Below are positions 1 to 7,631 of a stretch of DNA of 64,000 bases, piece by piece. The stretch's first letter is position 1. Each line of letters begins with the position of its first letter. A model generated the notes under the pieces. That model was given only the letters and a program-made list of their open reading frames with translations, was not told where the DNA came from and ran no database searches. Source of the stretch: Sporolactobacillus sp. Y61 (lineage in GTDB: Bacteria > Bacillota > Bacilli > Bacillales > Sporolactobacillaceae). A program made the translations under genes and the position numbers. The DNA is taken from NCBI RefSeq assembly GCF_040529185.1, contig NZ_CP159510.1:2480001-2544000 (forward strand), given 5' to 3'.

Positions 1-615
1 TTTATCAAGCTGTTCCAGAGCTTCTCTGACCACCATTTTGTCAAACCACTTTCCGTTGTCACCATCCGATATCTGATCGAGAATTGTAATTGGGTCACCA
101 TCGTTTTCAAAAACCGTTTCATGAATAGAAGAAGGTGAGCGGATCGCTTCCTGCGACAGCACGATATCTTCAGCGGGAAGTTCCAGCGCTTCAGCAAGTT
201 CACTGATTGTCGGATTTCTTCCCAGTTTTTTAGACAATTCATCTTTTTTTTTCCGGACCTTAATGCCGGTTTCCTTCAGTGACCGGCTGACCTTTACCGC
301 CCCGTCGTCACGGATAAAGCGCTGGATTTCCCCGATGATCATTGGGACGGCATATGTTGAAAATTTGACATCAAATTTCAAATCAAATTTATCCACCGAT
401 TTAAGTAAACCGATACATCCGATCTGAAATAGATCATCCGGTTCATACCCTCTGTTGATAAAACGCTGGACAACCGACCATACCAGTCGCATATTTTTTT
501 GAACCAGGCGGTCCCGTGCATCATGATCACCTGTCTGGCTGCGTCTGATCAACTGCTTGACTTCTTTATCATCAAGAAGCGGCTCTTTCGCCTCTTTCCG
601 GGGATTTAACTCCAT
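1..615 (-). CDS. sigF: RNA polymerase sigma-F factor (partial, C-terminus off the left edge)
   Basis: This is the first forespore-specific sigma factor, held inactive by the anti-sigma factor SpoIIAB until SpoIIAA releases it. About 205 N-terminal residues are visible. They include the sigma-70 region 2 core (NMRLVWSVVQRF, GYEPDDLFQIGCIGLLKSVD, FSTYAVPMIIGEIQRF) and the start of region 3 (VKVSRSLKETG, ELSKKLGR), closely matching Bacillus SigF. Region 4 lies beyond the window. An ATG at 621 is also in frame, but the ATG at 615 has a GGGAGA ribosome site at better spacing. It is the last gene of the spoIIAA-spoIIAB-sigF operon and starts 12 bases after spoIIAB. Confidence 0.96.
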   Translation of the reverse strand, partial: MELNPRKEAKEPLLDDKEVKQLIRRSQTGDHDARDRLVQKNMRLVWSVVQRFINRGYEPDDLFQIGCIGLLKSVDKFDLKFDVKFSTYAVPMIIGEIQRFIRDDGAVKVSRSLKETGIKVRKKKDELSKKLGRNPTISELAEALELPAEDIVLSQEAIRSPSSIHETVFENDGDPITILDQISDGDNGKWFDKMVVREALEQLDK

Positions 616-627
616 GTGCATGTCTCC

Positions 628-1068
628 CTACTTGCATACTGCCTTGTTATGGGTTATCGCCTTAGTCATGAAAATCGTCGTACCCTTTCCCTGCACGGAT
701 TCGATAGTCACGTGATCCATAAAGTTTTCCATAATCGTAAAACCCATACCGGATCTTTCAAGCTCGGGTTTCGTCGTAAACAATGGCTGACGCGCCTGCT
801 CAATATCCTGAATCCCTGCCCCGTCGTCATGAATACTGAGACTGAGCGCGCCATGATCCAGCTCAGCGCAGACACGGACGATACCCTTACCGGTGTTTCC
901 GTATCCGTGAATAATGCAGTTGGTTACAGCTTCTGAAACCACCGTCTTAATTTCAGTCAGTTCTTCTAAAGTGGGATCCAGCTGGGCGACAAAAGATGCA
1001 ACGGTTACACGGGCAAATGATTCATTACTGCTTATTGCGGAAAAGGTCAGCGTCATCTTATTTGTCAT
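628..1068 (-). CDS. spoIIAB: Anti-sigma F factor / serine kinase SpoIIAB
   Basis: A GHKL-fold serine kinase of 146 residues that binds sigma-F in the predivisional cell and phosphorylates SpoIIAA. The N box ([11 protein letters not shown]), the G1-type motif (DDGAGI) and the strongly conserved block [19 protein letters not shown] are all present. The reading frame is open 24 codons further upstream, but the ATG at 1068 begins at the conserved N-terminus. It has a GGGGTGG ribosome site overlapping the end of spoIIAA. Only one base separates it from the spoIIAA stop, which implies translational coupling and balanced partner dosage. Confidence 0.96.
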   Translation of the reverse strand: MTNKMTLTFSAISSNESFARVTVASFVAQLDPTLEELTEIKTVVSEAVTNCIIHGYGNTGKGIVRVCAELDHGALSLSIHDDGAGIQDIEQARQPLFTTKPELERSGMGFTIMENFMDHVTIESVQGKGTTIFMTKAITHNKAVCK

Positions 1069-1069
1069 T

Positions 1070-1420
1070 TTAGGCCACCCCCAGGGAATGAAGTGCATAT
1101 TGTTCATCTGTCTCAAGCCGGATGATTTTGAACATACCACTCAGTTCAAATAGTCTGCGAACTGTCGGGGAAATGGAGCAGACGACCATTTCTCCTCCAA
1201 GTCCGGCAATTTTTTTATATCGGCCAAGTATCACCCCAAGTCCTGAACTGTCCATAAATTCCAGTTTCCCGAGATTCAGAAGAATATGATGAACCGGCTC
1301 TTCATCCATTATCCTGTTCACCTGATTACGAAGATCATCAGCTGTATGATGATCAAGTTCTCCCTCCAGCCGGATACAGAGGACACCGAATTTAACTTCT
1401 AAATTGGTTTTTAAAGCCAT
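1070..1420 (-). CDS. spoIIAA: Anti-anti-sigma factor SpoIIAA
   Basis: A STAS-domain protein of 116 residues that, when unphosphorylated, displaces sigma-F from SpoIIAB after septation. The phosphorylation loop [13 protein letters not shown] is intact, with the target serine at position 58 as in B. subtilis. It is the first gene of the spoIIA operon, 146 bp downstream of dacF, and that gap contains a candidate sigma-H promoter. Nothing is unusual. Confidence 0.95.
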   Translation of the reverse strand: MALKTNLEVKFGVLCIRLEGELDHHTADDLRNQVNRIMDEEPVHHILLNLGKLEFMDSSGLGVILGRYKKIAGLGGEMVVCSISPTVRRLFELSGMFKIIRLETDEQYALHSLGVA

Positions 1421-1480
1421 GTGATGATTTCCCCTCTCTCATTTCTGTACTGAAAAGACGTGATTCTATTTAAATACACT

Positions 1481-1508
1481 TTTCTATGCAGAATGTAGTG
1501 ATTCCTTC
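1481..1508 (-). promoter_or_regulatory. Candidate sigma-H promoter of the spoIIA operon
   Basis: On the minus strand the -35 element GAAGGAATC (1508-1500) matches RNAGGAWWW except for the last base. Twelve bases downstream lies ATAGAAA (1487-1481), close to the sigma-H -10 consensus RNNGAAT. The site is about 60 bp upstream of spoIIAA, and spoIIA is sigma-H dependent in B. subtilis. The match is imperfect, so this is a candidate. Confidence 0.45.
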
Positions 1509-1566
1509 ACACTGACATAACTAGTGTCCATTCGGCAAAATACGGACTGATCAGCCATCCATTAAA

Positions 1567-2739
1567 TCAGTGTGCCAGAATAGACCCGGCACTTCTCTTA
1601 AATAACTGCCACCATGAGGCGCGTTTGATATTTTCTTTAACGACGAGAGGTGTACGTGAGATCGTTTTCCCTTTACTGCTGATGGTGTAATACCCAATCA
1701 CGGTCCCTGCTTTGATCGGTGCCTGCAGATCTTTCTTAATTTGTGCGTGCTTTTTAAAGCCTTTTACGGATTCGCCTTTTTTCAAGAGCAGGATCACCGG
1801 CCTGCCTGTTACAACATCAATCTTTCCCGGATTCCCTTTATTGACATGTGCAACTGCTACGGTGTTATTTTTTTCAAGCAATTTCTGCGTGCTGTACCGT
1901 GCAAAAGCCTGATCCATCAGGCCGGCAATTTCTTTATTTCTTTCTTTAGGTGAACCCGCACCCATGACAACGGCAATCACTCTCATGCCATTCCGCTTTG
2001 CCGTTGCCGTCAGACAATACTTTGCTTCATTGGTGTACCCGGTTTTCAATCCGTCTGCACCCGGATAGGTTTTAATGAGTTTATTGGTGTTCACCAGCCA
2101 GAACTTCTTGTCCGTGTCCTCCCTCAGGTAGTCTTCGTACTTCGAAGTGTATCCAAAGACCTGTTCATATTGTGCAAGTTCACGCGCCATAATCGCCATG
2201 TCCCGTGCCGTTGTAAAATGATTCCCGACAGGAAGCCCGGTGGTATTCTGGAACCTTGTATGTTTCAAGCCAAGCCTTTTCGCCTCCCGATTCATATGAC
2301 GGACAAAAGCCTCTTCAGTGCCACTTACATGCTCAGCCATAGCTACCGATGCATCATTACCTGAGGCAATGGCAATCGCACGCAGCATTTCGTCTACGGT
2401 CATCGTTTCTCCGGGCTCCAGAAAGACTTGTGATCCGCCCATCGAGGCAGCATGTTCACTGACATTAACTTTTTCATTTAAAGAAATCTGGTGTTTACTG
2501 AGTGCTTTGAAAATCAGCAATAATGTCATGACCTTGGTCATACTTGCAGGCGGCAGTTCTTTATCCGCGTTTTTCTGATAAAGTACCCTGCCTGTTTCCT
2601 GCTCTATGACAATAGCCGATTTTGCCCCGCTCTTCTTTGTATCTACTTCCTTTGTATTTTCCGCTGAAACGGAAGACGCAGGAGCAACAGCAGAAAAAAC
2701 GAGTACACTGCAAATAAGCCAGGCATAAAATTGCTTCAT
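1567..2739 (-). CDS. dacF: D-alanyl-D-alanine carboxypeptidase DacF
   Basis: A low-molecular-weight penicillin-binding protein of 390 residues, made in the forespore and trimming D-Ala from spore cortex peptidoglycan. The N-terminus is a signal peptide (MKQFYAWLICSVLVFS, with a cleavage-like VSA at about residue 26). Serine-protease-like motifs are intact: SMTK at 66-69, SGN at 126-128 and KTG at 232-234. The C-terminal part fits the PBP5-type beta domain and amphipathic anchor. The start at 2739 is chosen because GAGGAGG sits 8 bases upstream; 16 more in-frame codons upstream lack support. It lies directly upstream of spoIIA, as in Bacillus. Confidence 0.93.
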   Translation of the reverse strand: MKQFYAWLICSVLVFSAVAPASSVSAENTKEVDTKKSGAKSAIVIEQETGRVLYQKNADKELPPASMTKVMTLLLIFKALSKHQISLNEKVNVSEHAASMGGSQVFLEPGETMTVDEMLRAIAIASGNDASVAMAEHVSGTEEAFVRHMNREAKRLGLKHTRFQNTTGLPVGNHFTTARDMAIMARELAQYEQVFGYTSKYEDYLREDTDKKFWLVNTNKLIKTYPGADGLKTGYTNEAKYCLTATAKRNGMRVIAVVMGAGSPKERNKEIAGLMDQAFARYSTQKLLEKNNTVAVAHVNKGNPGKIDVVTGRPVILLLKKGESVKGFKKHAQIKKDLQAPIKAGTVIGYYTISSKGKTISRTPLVVKENIKRASWWQLFKRSAGSILAH

Positions 2740-2768
2740 GAACCCTACCTCCTCGTAATCATCATTTG

Positions 2769-2797
2769 CATTCTTTCCAGTATCCACTGTTTTATAC
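2769..2797 (-). promoter_or_regulatory. Candidate sigma-F promoter of dacF
   Basis: The minus strand has GTATA (2797-2793), a 14-bp spacer and GGAAAGAATG (2778-2769). The latter fits the sigma-F -10 pattern GGNNANANTR at every fixed position. It sits 30 bp before the dacF start. B. subtilis dacF is transcribed by sigma-F, so sequence and context agree, although the spacer is at the short end. Confidence 0.5.
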
Positions 2798-2962
2798 GGC
2801 TGAACGAAGATAAAAAAAGGACATATTTCTCCCTCAGAAGGTACAAGGCTTAAATCATTCTACCCTTTCAATCTTAAAGCGGTAGAAAAGGCAACAGCAG
2901 CAATTATTGCAAAGGCTTTCATTTAATATGAAGAGAAACGGGCCGACTTTTGGAGTTCACAT

Positions 2963-2985
2963 CGACTGGCAGGTTTTTTCTTATT
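2963..2985 (+). repeat. Dispersed GGCARGTTTTWCTTC-type motif, copy 1
   Basis: CGACTGGCAGG followed by a T run and CTTATT, lying in the 320-bp gap between punA and dacF. It resembles similar intergenic strings near 10.6, 27.9, 48.2, 55.6 and 63.4 kb. Function unknown. The rest of this gap holds only the dacF promoter and the punA terminator. Confidence 0.35.
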
Positions 2986-2998
2986 CCCTCTTTTTCGT

Positions 2999-3041
2999 AC
3001 AAAAAAAGGGCCGGGAACGAATAGATTTGTTCCCGGCCCTT
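2999..3041 (-). terminator. Intrinsic terminator of punA
   Basis: A perfect 13-bp stem (AAGGGCCGGGAAC and its complement, 3006-3018 with 3029-3041) with a 10-base loop, followed on the minus strand by seven T. It ends the transcript coming from punA. Confidence 0.93.
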
Positions 3042-3059
3042 CTGTCTCACAGAGAAAAG

Positions 3060-3869
3060 TCAGATATTTTTCACAACTGCCTGCACAAGTTGTATAAAGT
3101 GGTCTTTTACTTTATTCGCTGTTTCGATCACTTCGGCATGCGAAAGCGGCTGATCCAGAATACCACTTGCCATATTGGTAATGCATGAGATACCCAGAAC
3201 CCGTAATCCCGCATGAGCGGCTTCAATAACTTCCGGGACGGTGGACATGCCCACCGCATCAGCCCCCATAATACGCATCATTCGAATTTCAGCAGGTGTT
3301 TCGTACTGCGGACCAGGCGTTGCCAGGTAGACCCCTTTTTTCACAGCCACATCAAGCTGATCTGCCTTTTCCTCAGCAAGTTGAATCAGTTGTCGGTCAT
3401 AAGCGGACGACATATCGGGAAAACGCGGCCCTGATGTCTCATCGTCGGGGCCAATTAATGGACTCCCGCCAAGCATATTAATATGATCCTGAATGAGCAT
3501 CAGATCTCCAGGCGAAAAGCTTGTGTTAATCCCGCCGGCTGCGTTAGTCACAATCAGATAATGGATGCCCAGTGCTTTCATGACGTCTACCGGAAAAGCA
3601 ACCTGTCTCAGAGAATAGCCCTCATAATGATGGTATCTGCCTTGCATGGCAACCACTTCTTTACCTTCAAGGGTTCCAACGACAAATCGTCCGACATGTC
3701 CTTTTACGGTGGGTTCGGGGAAATAGGGAAGTGCATGGTAAGGTATGTAATCGGCATCTTGAATTTCATCAGCAAGATCACCAAGGCCTGAACCGAGAAT
3801 CAGACCAATTTTTGGCTCTTTTGATGTTCTTTTTCTCATTTGACTGACGACTTCCGTAATCTCCTGCAT
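3060..3869 (-). CDS. punA: Purine-nucleoside phosphorylase (PunA/PupG type)
   Basis: Trimeric-class purine nucleoside phosphorylase of 269 residues that splits guanosine and inosine nucleosides with phosphate. Diagnostic segments are the phosphate loop LGSGLGDLAD, GRYHHYEGY, the substrate region NAAGGIN, and GMSTVPEVIEAAHAGLRVLGIS. The ATG at 3869 is preceded by GGAGGA at 7 bases; an upstream in-frame ATG at 3887 is less well placed. It lies 24 bp after the xerD-like gene. In B. subtilis the phosphopentomutase gene drm sits between these two, and here it is absent. Confidence 0.94.
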   Translation of the reverse strand: MQEITEVVSQMRKRTSKEPKIGLILGSGLGDLADEIQDADYIPYHALPYFPEPTVKGHVGRFVVGTLEGKEVVAMQGRYHHYEGYSLRQVAFPVDVMKALGIHYLIVTNAAGGINTSFSPGDLMLIQDHINMLGGSPLIGPDDETSGPRFPDMSSAYDRQLIQLAEEKADQLDVAVKKGVYLATPGPQYETPAEIRMMRIMGADAVGMSTVPEVIEAAHAGLRVLGISCITNMASGILDQPLSHAEVIETANKVKDHFIQLVQAVVKNI

Positions 3870-3893
3870 GTCTGTTCCTCCAATCATTTTTTA

Positions 3894-4784
3894 TTATCTT
3901 CTGGGATGAAAGCGAACATAAACATCCCGTAAACGACTGTTGCTGCGCCTCGGATATCTGTTTAATGCCAGTGAATGCTCTCTTCCCATTATTTCATCTA
4001 CGGAAGCCATATCCGCGCCGTTCTCCAGCATCCGTGCGGTAAGCGTATTTCTGAGCGTTTCCGGAGATAAGGTTGAACCAATACCTGTCAGAGAGCCATA
4101 ATTTTTCAGGATTTTCCAGACTCCCTGTCTTGTCAGTCGACGATGACGGTTATTAAGAAAGAGCGGGGAATTTTCCAGTCTGTCCTCCTGCGCTTTACGG
4201 ACATCGTTTAAATAAATATGCAGCGCGTGTTTTGCAGATTGCCCCAGCGGTATCACCCGCTCGTTCCCTCTGATCCCCTTACAGCGGACAAAACCAAGCT
4301 GCAGATTCAGATCGGACAGATTCAGATTGATCAGTTCAGATGCGCGAATTCCGGTGGCATAGAGTAATTCCAGCATGGCCTGGTCTCTTTTTCCTGAGCC
4401 GGTGTCTGAATCAGGGGCTGAAAGAAGCCGATCAACTTCCTCATCAGAAAGGATTTCCGGAGGTGTCCGCTCAACACCGGGCAGGACAATCGCATAGGCC
4501 GGATCTGTATCCGCCTTTTTATACCGGTACAAATAGCGATGCAGGCCTCGTACCGCAGATGCCTTGCGTGCCACCGTCGCCGAAGCACGATGTCTGTCAC
4601 GAAGCCAGTAAAAATATTTCATCACTGATACTTCTGAAACATCAGCCCATGCTGAACAATGCACTTCCCGGGTCAAAAAATCAACATATTGTTTTAAATC
4701 CCGTTGATAGGCTGAAAGGGTATTATCTGTTAACCGACGTTCCTGTTGCAGGGCTTCCAGATATTCATTGGCTTCTTTCAGCAA
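3894..4784 (-). CDS. xerD: XerD-family tyrosine recombinase with degenerate active site
   Basis: A 296-residue protein with the XerD N-terminal core-binding domain (about residues 1-90) and C-terminal catalytic domain (about 105-296). It ends in DVYVRFHPRR like Bacillus XerD and occupies the conserved xerD position between yqzK and punA. Arg147 (ATGIRASEL), Arg245 and the candidate nucleophile Tyr277 are retained. However, the HxxR box reads ETLR (Glu242 for His), the LGH box reads MGR (Arg268 for His), and the GKGxKER hairpin is KGIRGNER. Three of the six classical catalytic positions therefore appear lost. The frame is intact with no stop codons, so it is probably expressed. It may be inactive, regulatory or altered in function. 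Confidence 0.85.
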   Translation of the reverse strand: MLKEANEYLEALQQERRLTDNTLSAYQRDLKQYVDFLTREVHCSAWADVSEVSVMKYFYWLRDRHRASATVARKASAVRGLHRYLYRYKKADTDPAYAIVLPGVERTPPEILSDEEVDRLLSAPDSDTGSGKRDQAMLELLYATGIRASELINLNLSDLNLQLGFVRCKGIRGNERVIPLGQSAKHALHIYLNDVRKAQEDRLENSPLFLNNRHRRLTRQGVWKILKNYGSLTGIGSTLSPETLRNTLTARMLENGADMASVDEIMGREHSLALNRYPRRSNSRLRDVYVRFHPRR

Positions 4785-4788
4785 GGGA

Positions 4789-5043
4789 TCATTCCCCCTC
4801 TCTCAGAAAATAGAGTATACGATTGATGGGATCATCAGCATGAAATGTCGGTAAATACGCTACACTTTCTCCTGCCCGCCCGGCCGCAACATCTACAGCA
4901 CCTGATCCAGGTTCATCATAACGATGCAAATGGTTCTGATATCGATCAATCCAGCTCATACCGAAATAGAAGACTGTTGTCAGCAGAGTAAAGAGCAGAA
5001 ACAGGCGGGACGCATCATAAATCAGCTTTAACCTTGTTCTCAA
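4789..5043 (-). CDS. yqzK: YqzK-like DUF4227 small membrane protein
   Basis: An 84-residue protein with one N-terminal membrane segment (LFLLFTLLTTVFYFGMSWI), a conserved HRYDEP motif and a C-terminus ILYFLREGE, resembling B. subtilis YqzK, which is also located between xerD and fur. The function is not known. I favour the TTG at 5043 as start because AGGAGTGG lies 6 bases upstream and the product then begins RTRLKLIYD, as in relatives. The ATG at 5070 precedes that ribosome site and has none of its own. The 3' end abuts xerD with a 4-bp gap. Confidence 0.8.
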   Translation of the reverse strand: MRTRLKLIYDASRLFLLFTLLTTVFYFGMSWIDRYQNHLHRYDEPGSGAVDVAAGRAGESVAYLPTFHADDPINRILYFLREGE

Positions 5044-5383
5044 TAGGATCCACTCCTCATCACATATCATGGTATTTTAGATGCCCTGTAAATGATATGC
5101 GGCGAGGACATGCATTCATACGTTGTGACAACCTGGGAGATACTGTCTAACTTATATTTTACCTGTTCTTTGTCTTTCGGAAAAGCCTGTAAATTAAAGA
5201 AAGACCTGCTGTTGTTGCAGGCGGCGCCAGAGCCTTGGCTTTTCTGAACATTTTTTTCGTAGCGGTATACCACCTTCTTAAAAGGAGTCTCTGCTATGTT
5301 CTAAAGAATGATTTTGATCTTCAGACTACACCATGAGTACACCGGGAATGATTAAAAAGGCAGTAATGACCAAAAATGAAACG

Positions 5384-5405
5384 AAAAAAAAACGCCATCA
5401 GGCGT
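5384..5405 (-). terminator. Intrinsic terminator of fur
   Basis: A short stem, ACGCC and GGCGT (5392-5396 with 5401-5405), with a four-base loop, followed on the minus strand by a run of about nine T. It lies 56 bp after the fur stop. The remaining 340 bp between this and yqzK contain no gene I can support. Confidence 0.75.
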
Positions 5406-5461
5406 CATCACCAGGGCTATCCATCCCATGCCTGAGGCACGTGATTTGCGCCCAATCATCA

Positions 5462-5962
5462 TTAAACTTTTTCAGTTTCTTCTTCCAATACCTGTTCCCG
5501 AAGTTTTCGTTCTTCTTCTTCATGCCTTTCCTGGCAGCGATGACAGATACCATGGAAAGTCAGACGGTGATCTTTTACTTTAAAATGCCATTTGCGTTCC
5601 ACGATATTTTCTACATCACCCAGAAGGTCCTCCTGAATCTCATCAACTGCCCCGCATTCAATGCAGACAAGATGATGATGAAAATGATTAGCTCCTTCTT
5701 TTCTCAGGTCATAGCGTGAAACACCGTCACCAAAATTAATCTTGTCAACAACTTTCAATTCCGAAAGCAATTCAAGTGTCCGATAAACGGTTGCAAGCCC
5801 AATTTCCGGTGCCTTTTCTTTGACAAGCAGGTAAACATCTTCTGCACTCAGATGATCCTGTTCATTCTCAAGTAAAACACTCACTGTTGCTTCACGTTGA
5901 GGTGTCAGTTTATATTTCTGTGCATGCAGCTGCTTTTTAATCCGGTTCATCCTGGCTTTCAT
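5462..5962 (-). CDS. fur: Fur-family ferric uptake regulator
   Basis: An iron-responsive repressor of 166 residues. The winged helix covers about residues 1-90 (LTPQREATVSVLLENEQDHLSAEDVYLLVKE; recognition region GLATVYRTLELL). The dimerisation and metal domain contains HFHHHLVC, CIEC and CHRC, a structural zinc CxxC pair with the regulatory His cluster. The acidic C-terminal tail is somewhat long. The ATG at 5962 has GGGAGG 7 bases upstream. It is the likely regulator of the Fur box before feoA at 52.5 kb. Confidence 0.94.
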   Translation of the reverse strand: MKARMNRIKKQLHAQKYKLTPQREATVSVLLENEQDHLSAEDVYLLVKEKAPEIGLATVYRTLELLSELKVVDKINFGDGVSRYDLRKEGANHFHHHLVCIECGAVDEIQEDLLGDVENIVERKWHFKVKDHRLTFHGICHRCQERHEEEERKLREQVLEEETEKV

Positions 5963-6155
5963 TCAGACACCTCCCGCAGGATATCATTTGTCATATCAAG
6001 CTATTTCTTATTTCAATGTTCTGTTCATTGAAAATTATACCCCCGCGCAGTAATGGTGTCAATGATAAGTATAATCATTTTTACCTTGTAATTATTTTAT
6101 TTTAAATCCTCGATCTTCTGTTATTTAAATGTGGATCCCCCGTATGATCTATTCG

Positions 6156-6800
6156 TCAGGAAACAAACAGACCAATCAGTGTTGGTGAGATATAGGCTTC
6201 ATATCCACTCGCAATGACCGTAAAACAGGCGCAGATCAATAAAATCAGTGCATAAGAAATGAACTGGGGGAGGAGCGGCTCCCTGCGGGTTCGCATGAGC
6301 AGTTGCCTGATCATCTTCAGGGAACAGACAACAGCAACAACGGAAAGAAATAAATCCACAGGAATCATCAGCAGATTCTGCGGAAAAACGCTGACGGCAG
6401 CAGCCATAAAGCCTTGTAAACCCATCTGACTGACCAGAAAGCCAACGGTGAATCCAAGAACCATACCCCTGATGAAAATGAGAATAAAAATAATCGGTAA
6501 TCCGATAACTGATAATCCGAGCACCCAGATCAATCCTGAATACTGCAGATCATTTAGCAGGCTTTCACGGAATAACACATGCGGATCAGCGATTTGCCCC
6601 TTTGCCAGTTCTCCAAAGAACTGCTCCAGATAATTAAGCAGATCATTTCTCGATTCAAATGGGAGACTGTTGACGATTATGGATCCAAAAACAATACCCA
6701 TAAGAAACAGTGCGATTACAAATGTATAAAGCGATAAATAATTTCTGATGTGCCCCGTTACGATGTCTCTGATTCTGATCCCTGCTATTTCCCCAAGCAT
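6156..6800 (-). CDS. spoIIM: Stage II sporulation protein M
   Basis: An integral membrane protein of 214 residues, one part of the SpoIIDMP machine that thins septal peptidoglycan and drives engulfment. Five hydrophobic stretches are visible (for example LYTFVIALFLMGIVFGSIIV, IFILIFIRGMVLGFTVGFLV and FISYALILLICACFTVIAS). The family signature RNYLSLYTFVIALFLMG and the VFPQNLLMIP loop are clear. The ATG at 6800 has GGGGGCGG just upstream; a more distal in-frame ATG at 6821 lacks one. It is transcribed towards fur and preceded by nudF, as in Bacillus. Confidence 0.93.
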   Translation of the reverse strand: MLGEIAGIRIRDIVTGHIRNYLSLYTFVIALFLMGIVFGSIIVNSLPFESRNDLLNYLEQFFGELAKGQIADPHVLFRESLLNDLQYSGLIWVLGLSVIGLPIIFILIFIRGMVLGFTVGFLVSQMGLQGFMAAAVSVFPQNLLMIPVDLFLSVVAVVCSLKMIRQLLMRTRREPLLPQFISYALILLICACFTVIASGYEAYISPTLIGLFVS

Positions 6801-6912
6801 CGGACCGCCCCCTGTCATCATCCTCTGAGATTAAATCTATTAATTAATCTATGAACTTCAAAGGAAGTTATGACAGGATCCGGATTTCAATCAGATGTGT
6901 ATGATAGGATAT

Positions 6913-7512
6913 TTATTTCAATTTTCTCCCCTGCAGTGCAAGAAGACGCAGATATTGAACCGCATAGACAGACTTGGCATCTGCAATCTGATGCTCTACA
7001 ACCATTCTTTCTGCTTCTTCCAGGCTGACCGCACAGACCTCAAGAAATTCATCATCATCCAGATGCTGTTTCCCTGGGGTCAGAGTGTCTGTAAAATAGA
7101 TATGAAGCAGCTCATCAGAAAAACCGGGGGACGAATAAAAAGACGCCACTTTCTCAAGCTGCGTGCACTGATAACCGGTCTCTTCTTCAAGTTCCCGGTG
7201 TGCTGAATGATCAGGATTTTCTCCAGGCTCGAGCTTCCCGGCCGGAATTTCATAAATGATCCCGTCAAGGGGATAGCGATACTGCCGGACCAGCAGAAGT
7301 TTCCCCTGATCATTTACAGCAATGATCGCGACTGCTCCCGGGTGTTTCACGACTTCCCTTGTAGCACTTCGACCATCAGGAAGTGCCACCGTGTCCAAAA
7401 ATAAGTGGACAATTTTCCCCTTGAATAGTTCTTTTGAGTCTGTCTTCTGTTCCGTCAGCCGGTCTGACATATGATCACAGCTTTCTTTTTTCTCCATTTT
7501 ATCATACATCAT
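6913..7512 (-). CDS. nudF: ADP-ribose pyrophosphatase (NUDIX)
   Basis: Hydrolyses ADP-ribose to AMP and ribose-5-phosphate. The NUDIX box is complete at about residues 92-114 (GKLEPGENPDHSAHRELEEETGY). An upstream SVR-type segment VRQYRYPLDGIIYEIPAGK and a downstream FYSSPGFSDELLHIY loop are typical of the NudF/YqkG subfamily. The start is uncertain: ATGs at 7512 and 7509 follow GAAGGG very closely, and further in-frame Met codons exist at residues 6 and 15. It lies upstream of spoIIM, matching the B. subtilis yqkG position. Confidence 0.9.
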   Translation of the reverse strand: MMYDKMEKKESCDHMSDRLTEQKTDSKELFKGKIVHLFLDTVALPDGRSATREVVKHPGAVAIIAVNDQGKLLLVRQYRYPLDGIIYEIPAGKLEPGENPDHSAHRELEEETGYQCTQLEKVASFYSSPGFSDELLHIYFTDTLTPGKQHLDDDEFLEVCAVSLEEAERMVVEHQIADAKSVYAVQYLRLLALQGRKLK

Positions 7513-7631
7513 CCCTTCTCTTCCGGCCCGTGATCACAATAAAGTTCACAATTCTGATGACGAATGGAAGAAAAACGTTTATAGTTTATTCATGTATCGT
7601 AAATTTGTCACTTTCAAAGTGGGTTGATCAA

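Noticed and set aside
5067..5273. 68-codon minus-strand ORF between yqzK and fur
   Set aside because: No ribosome site, atypical composition, no recognisable family; the upstream fur terminator would also isolate it.
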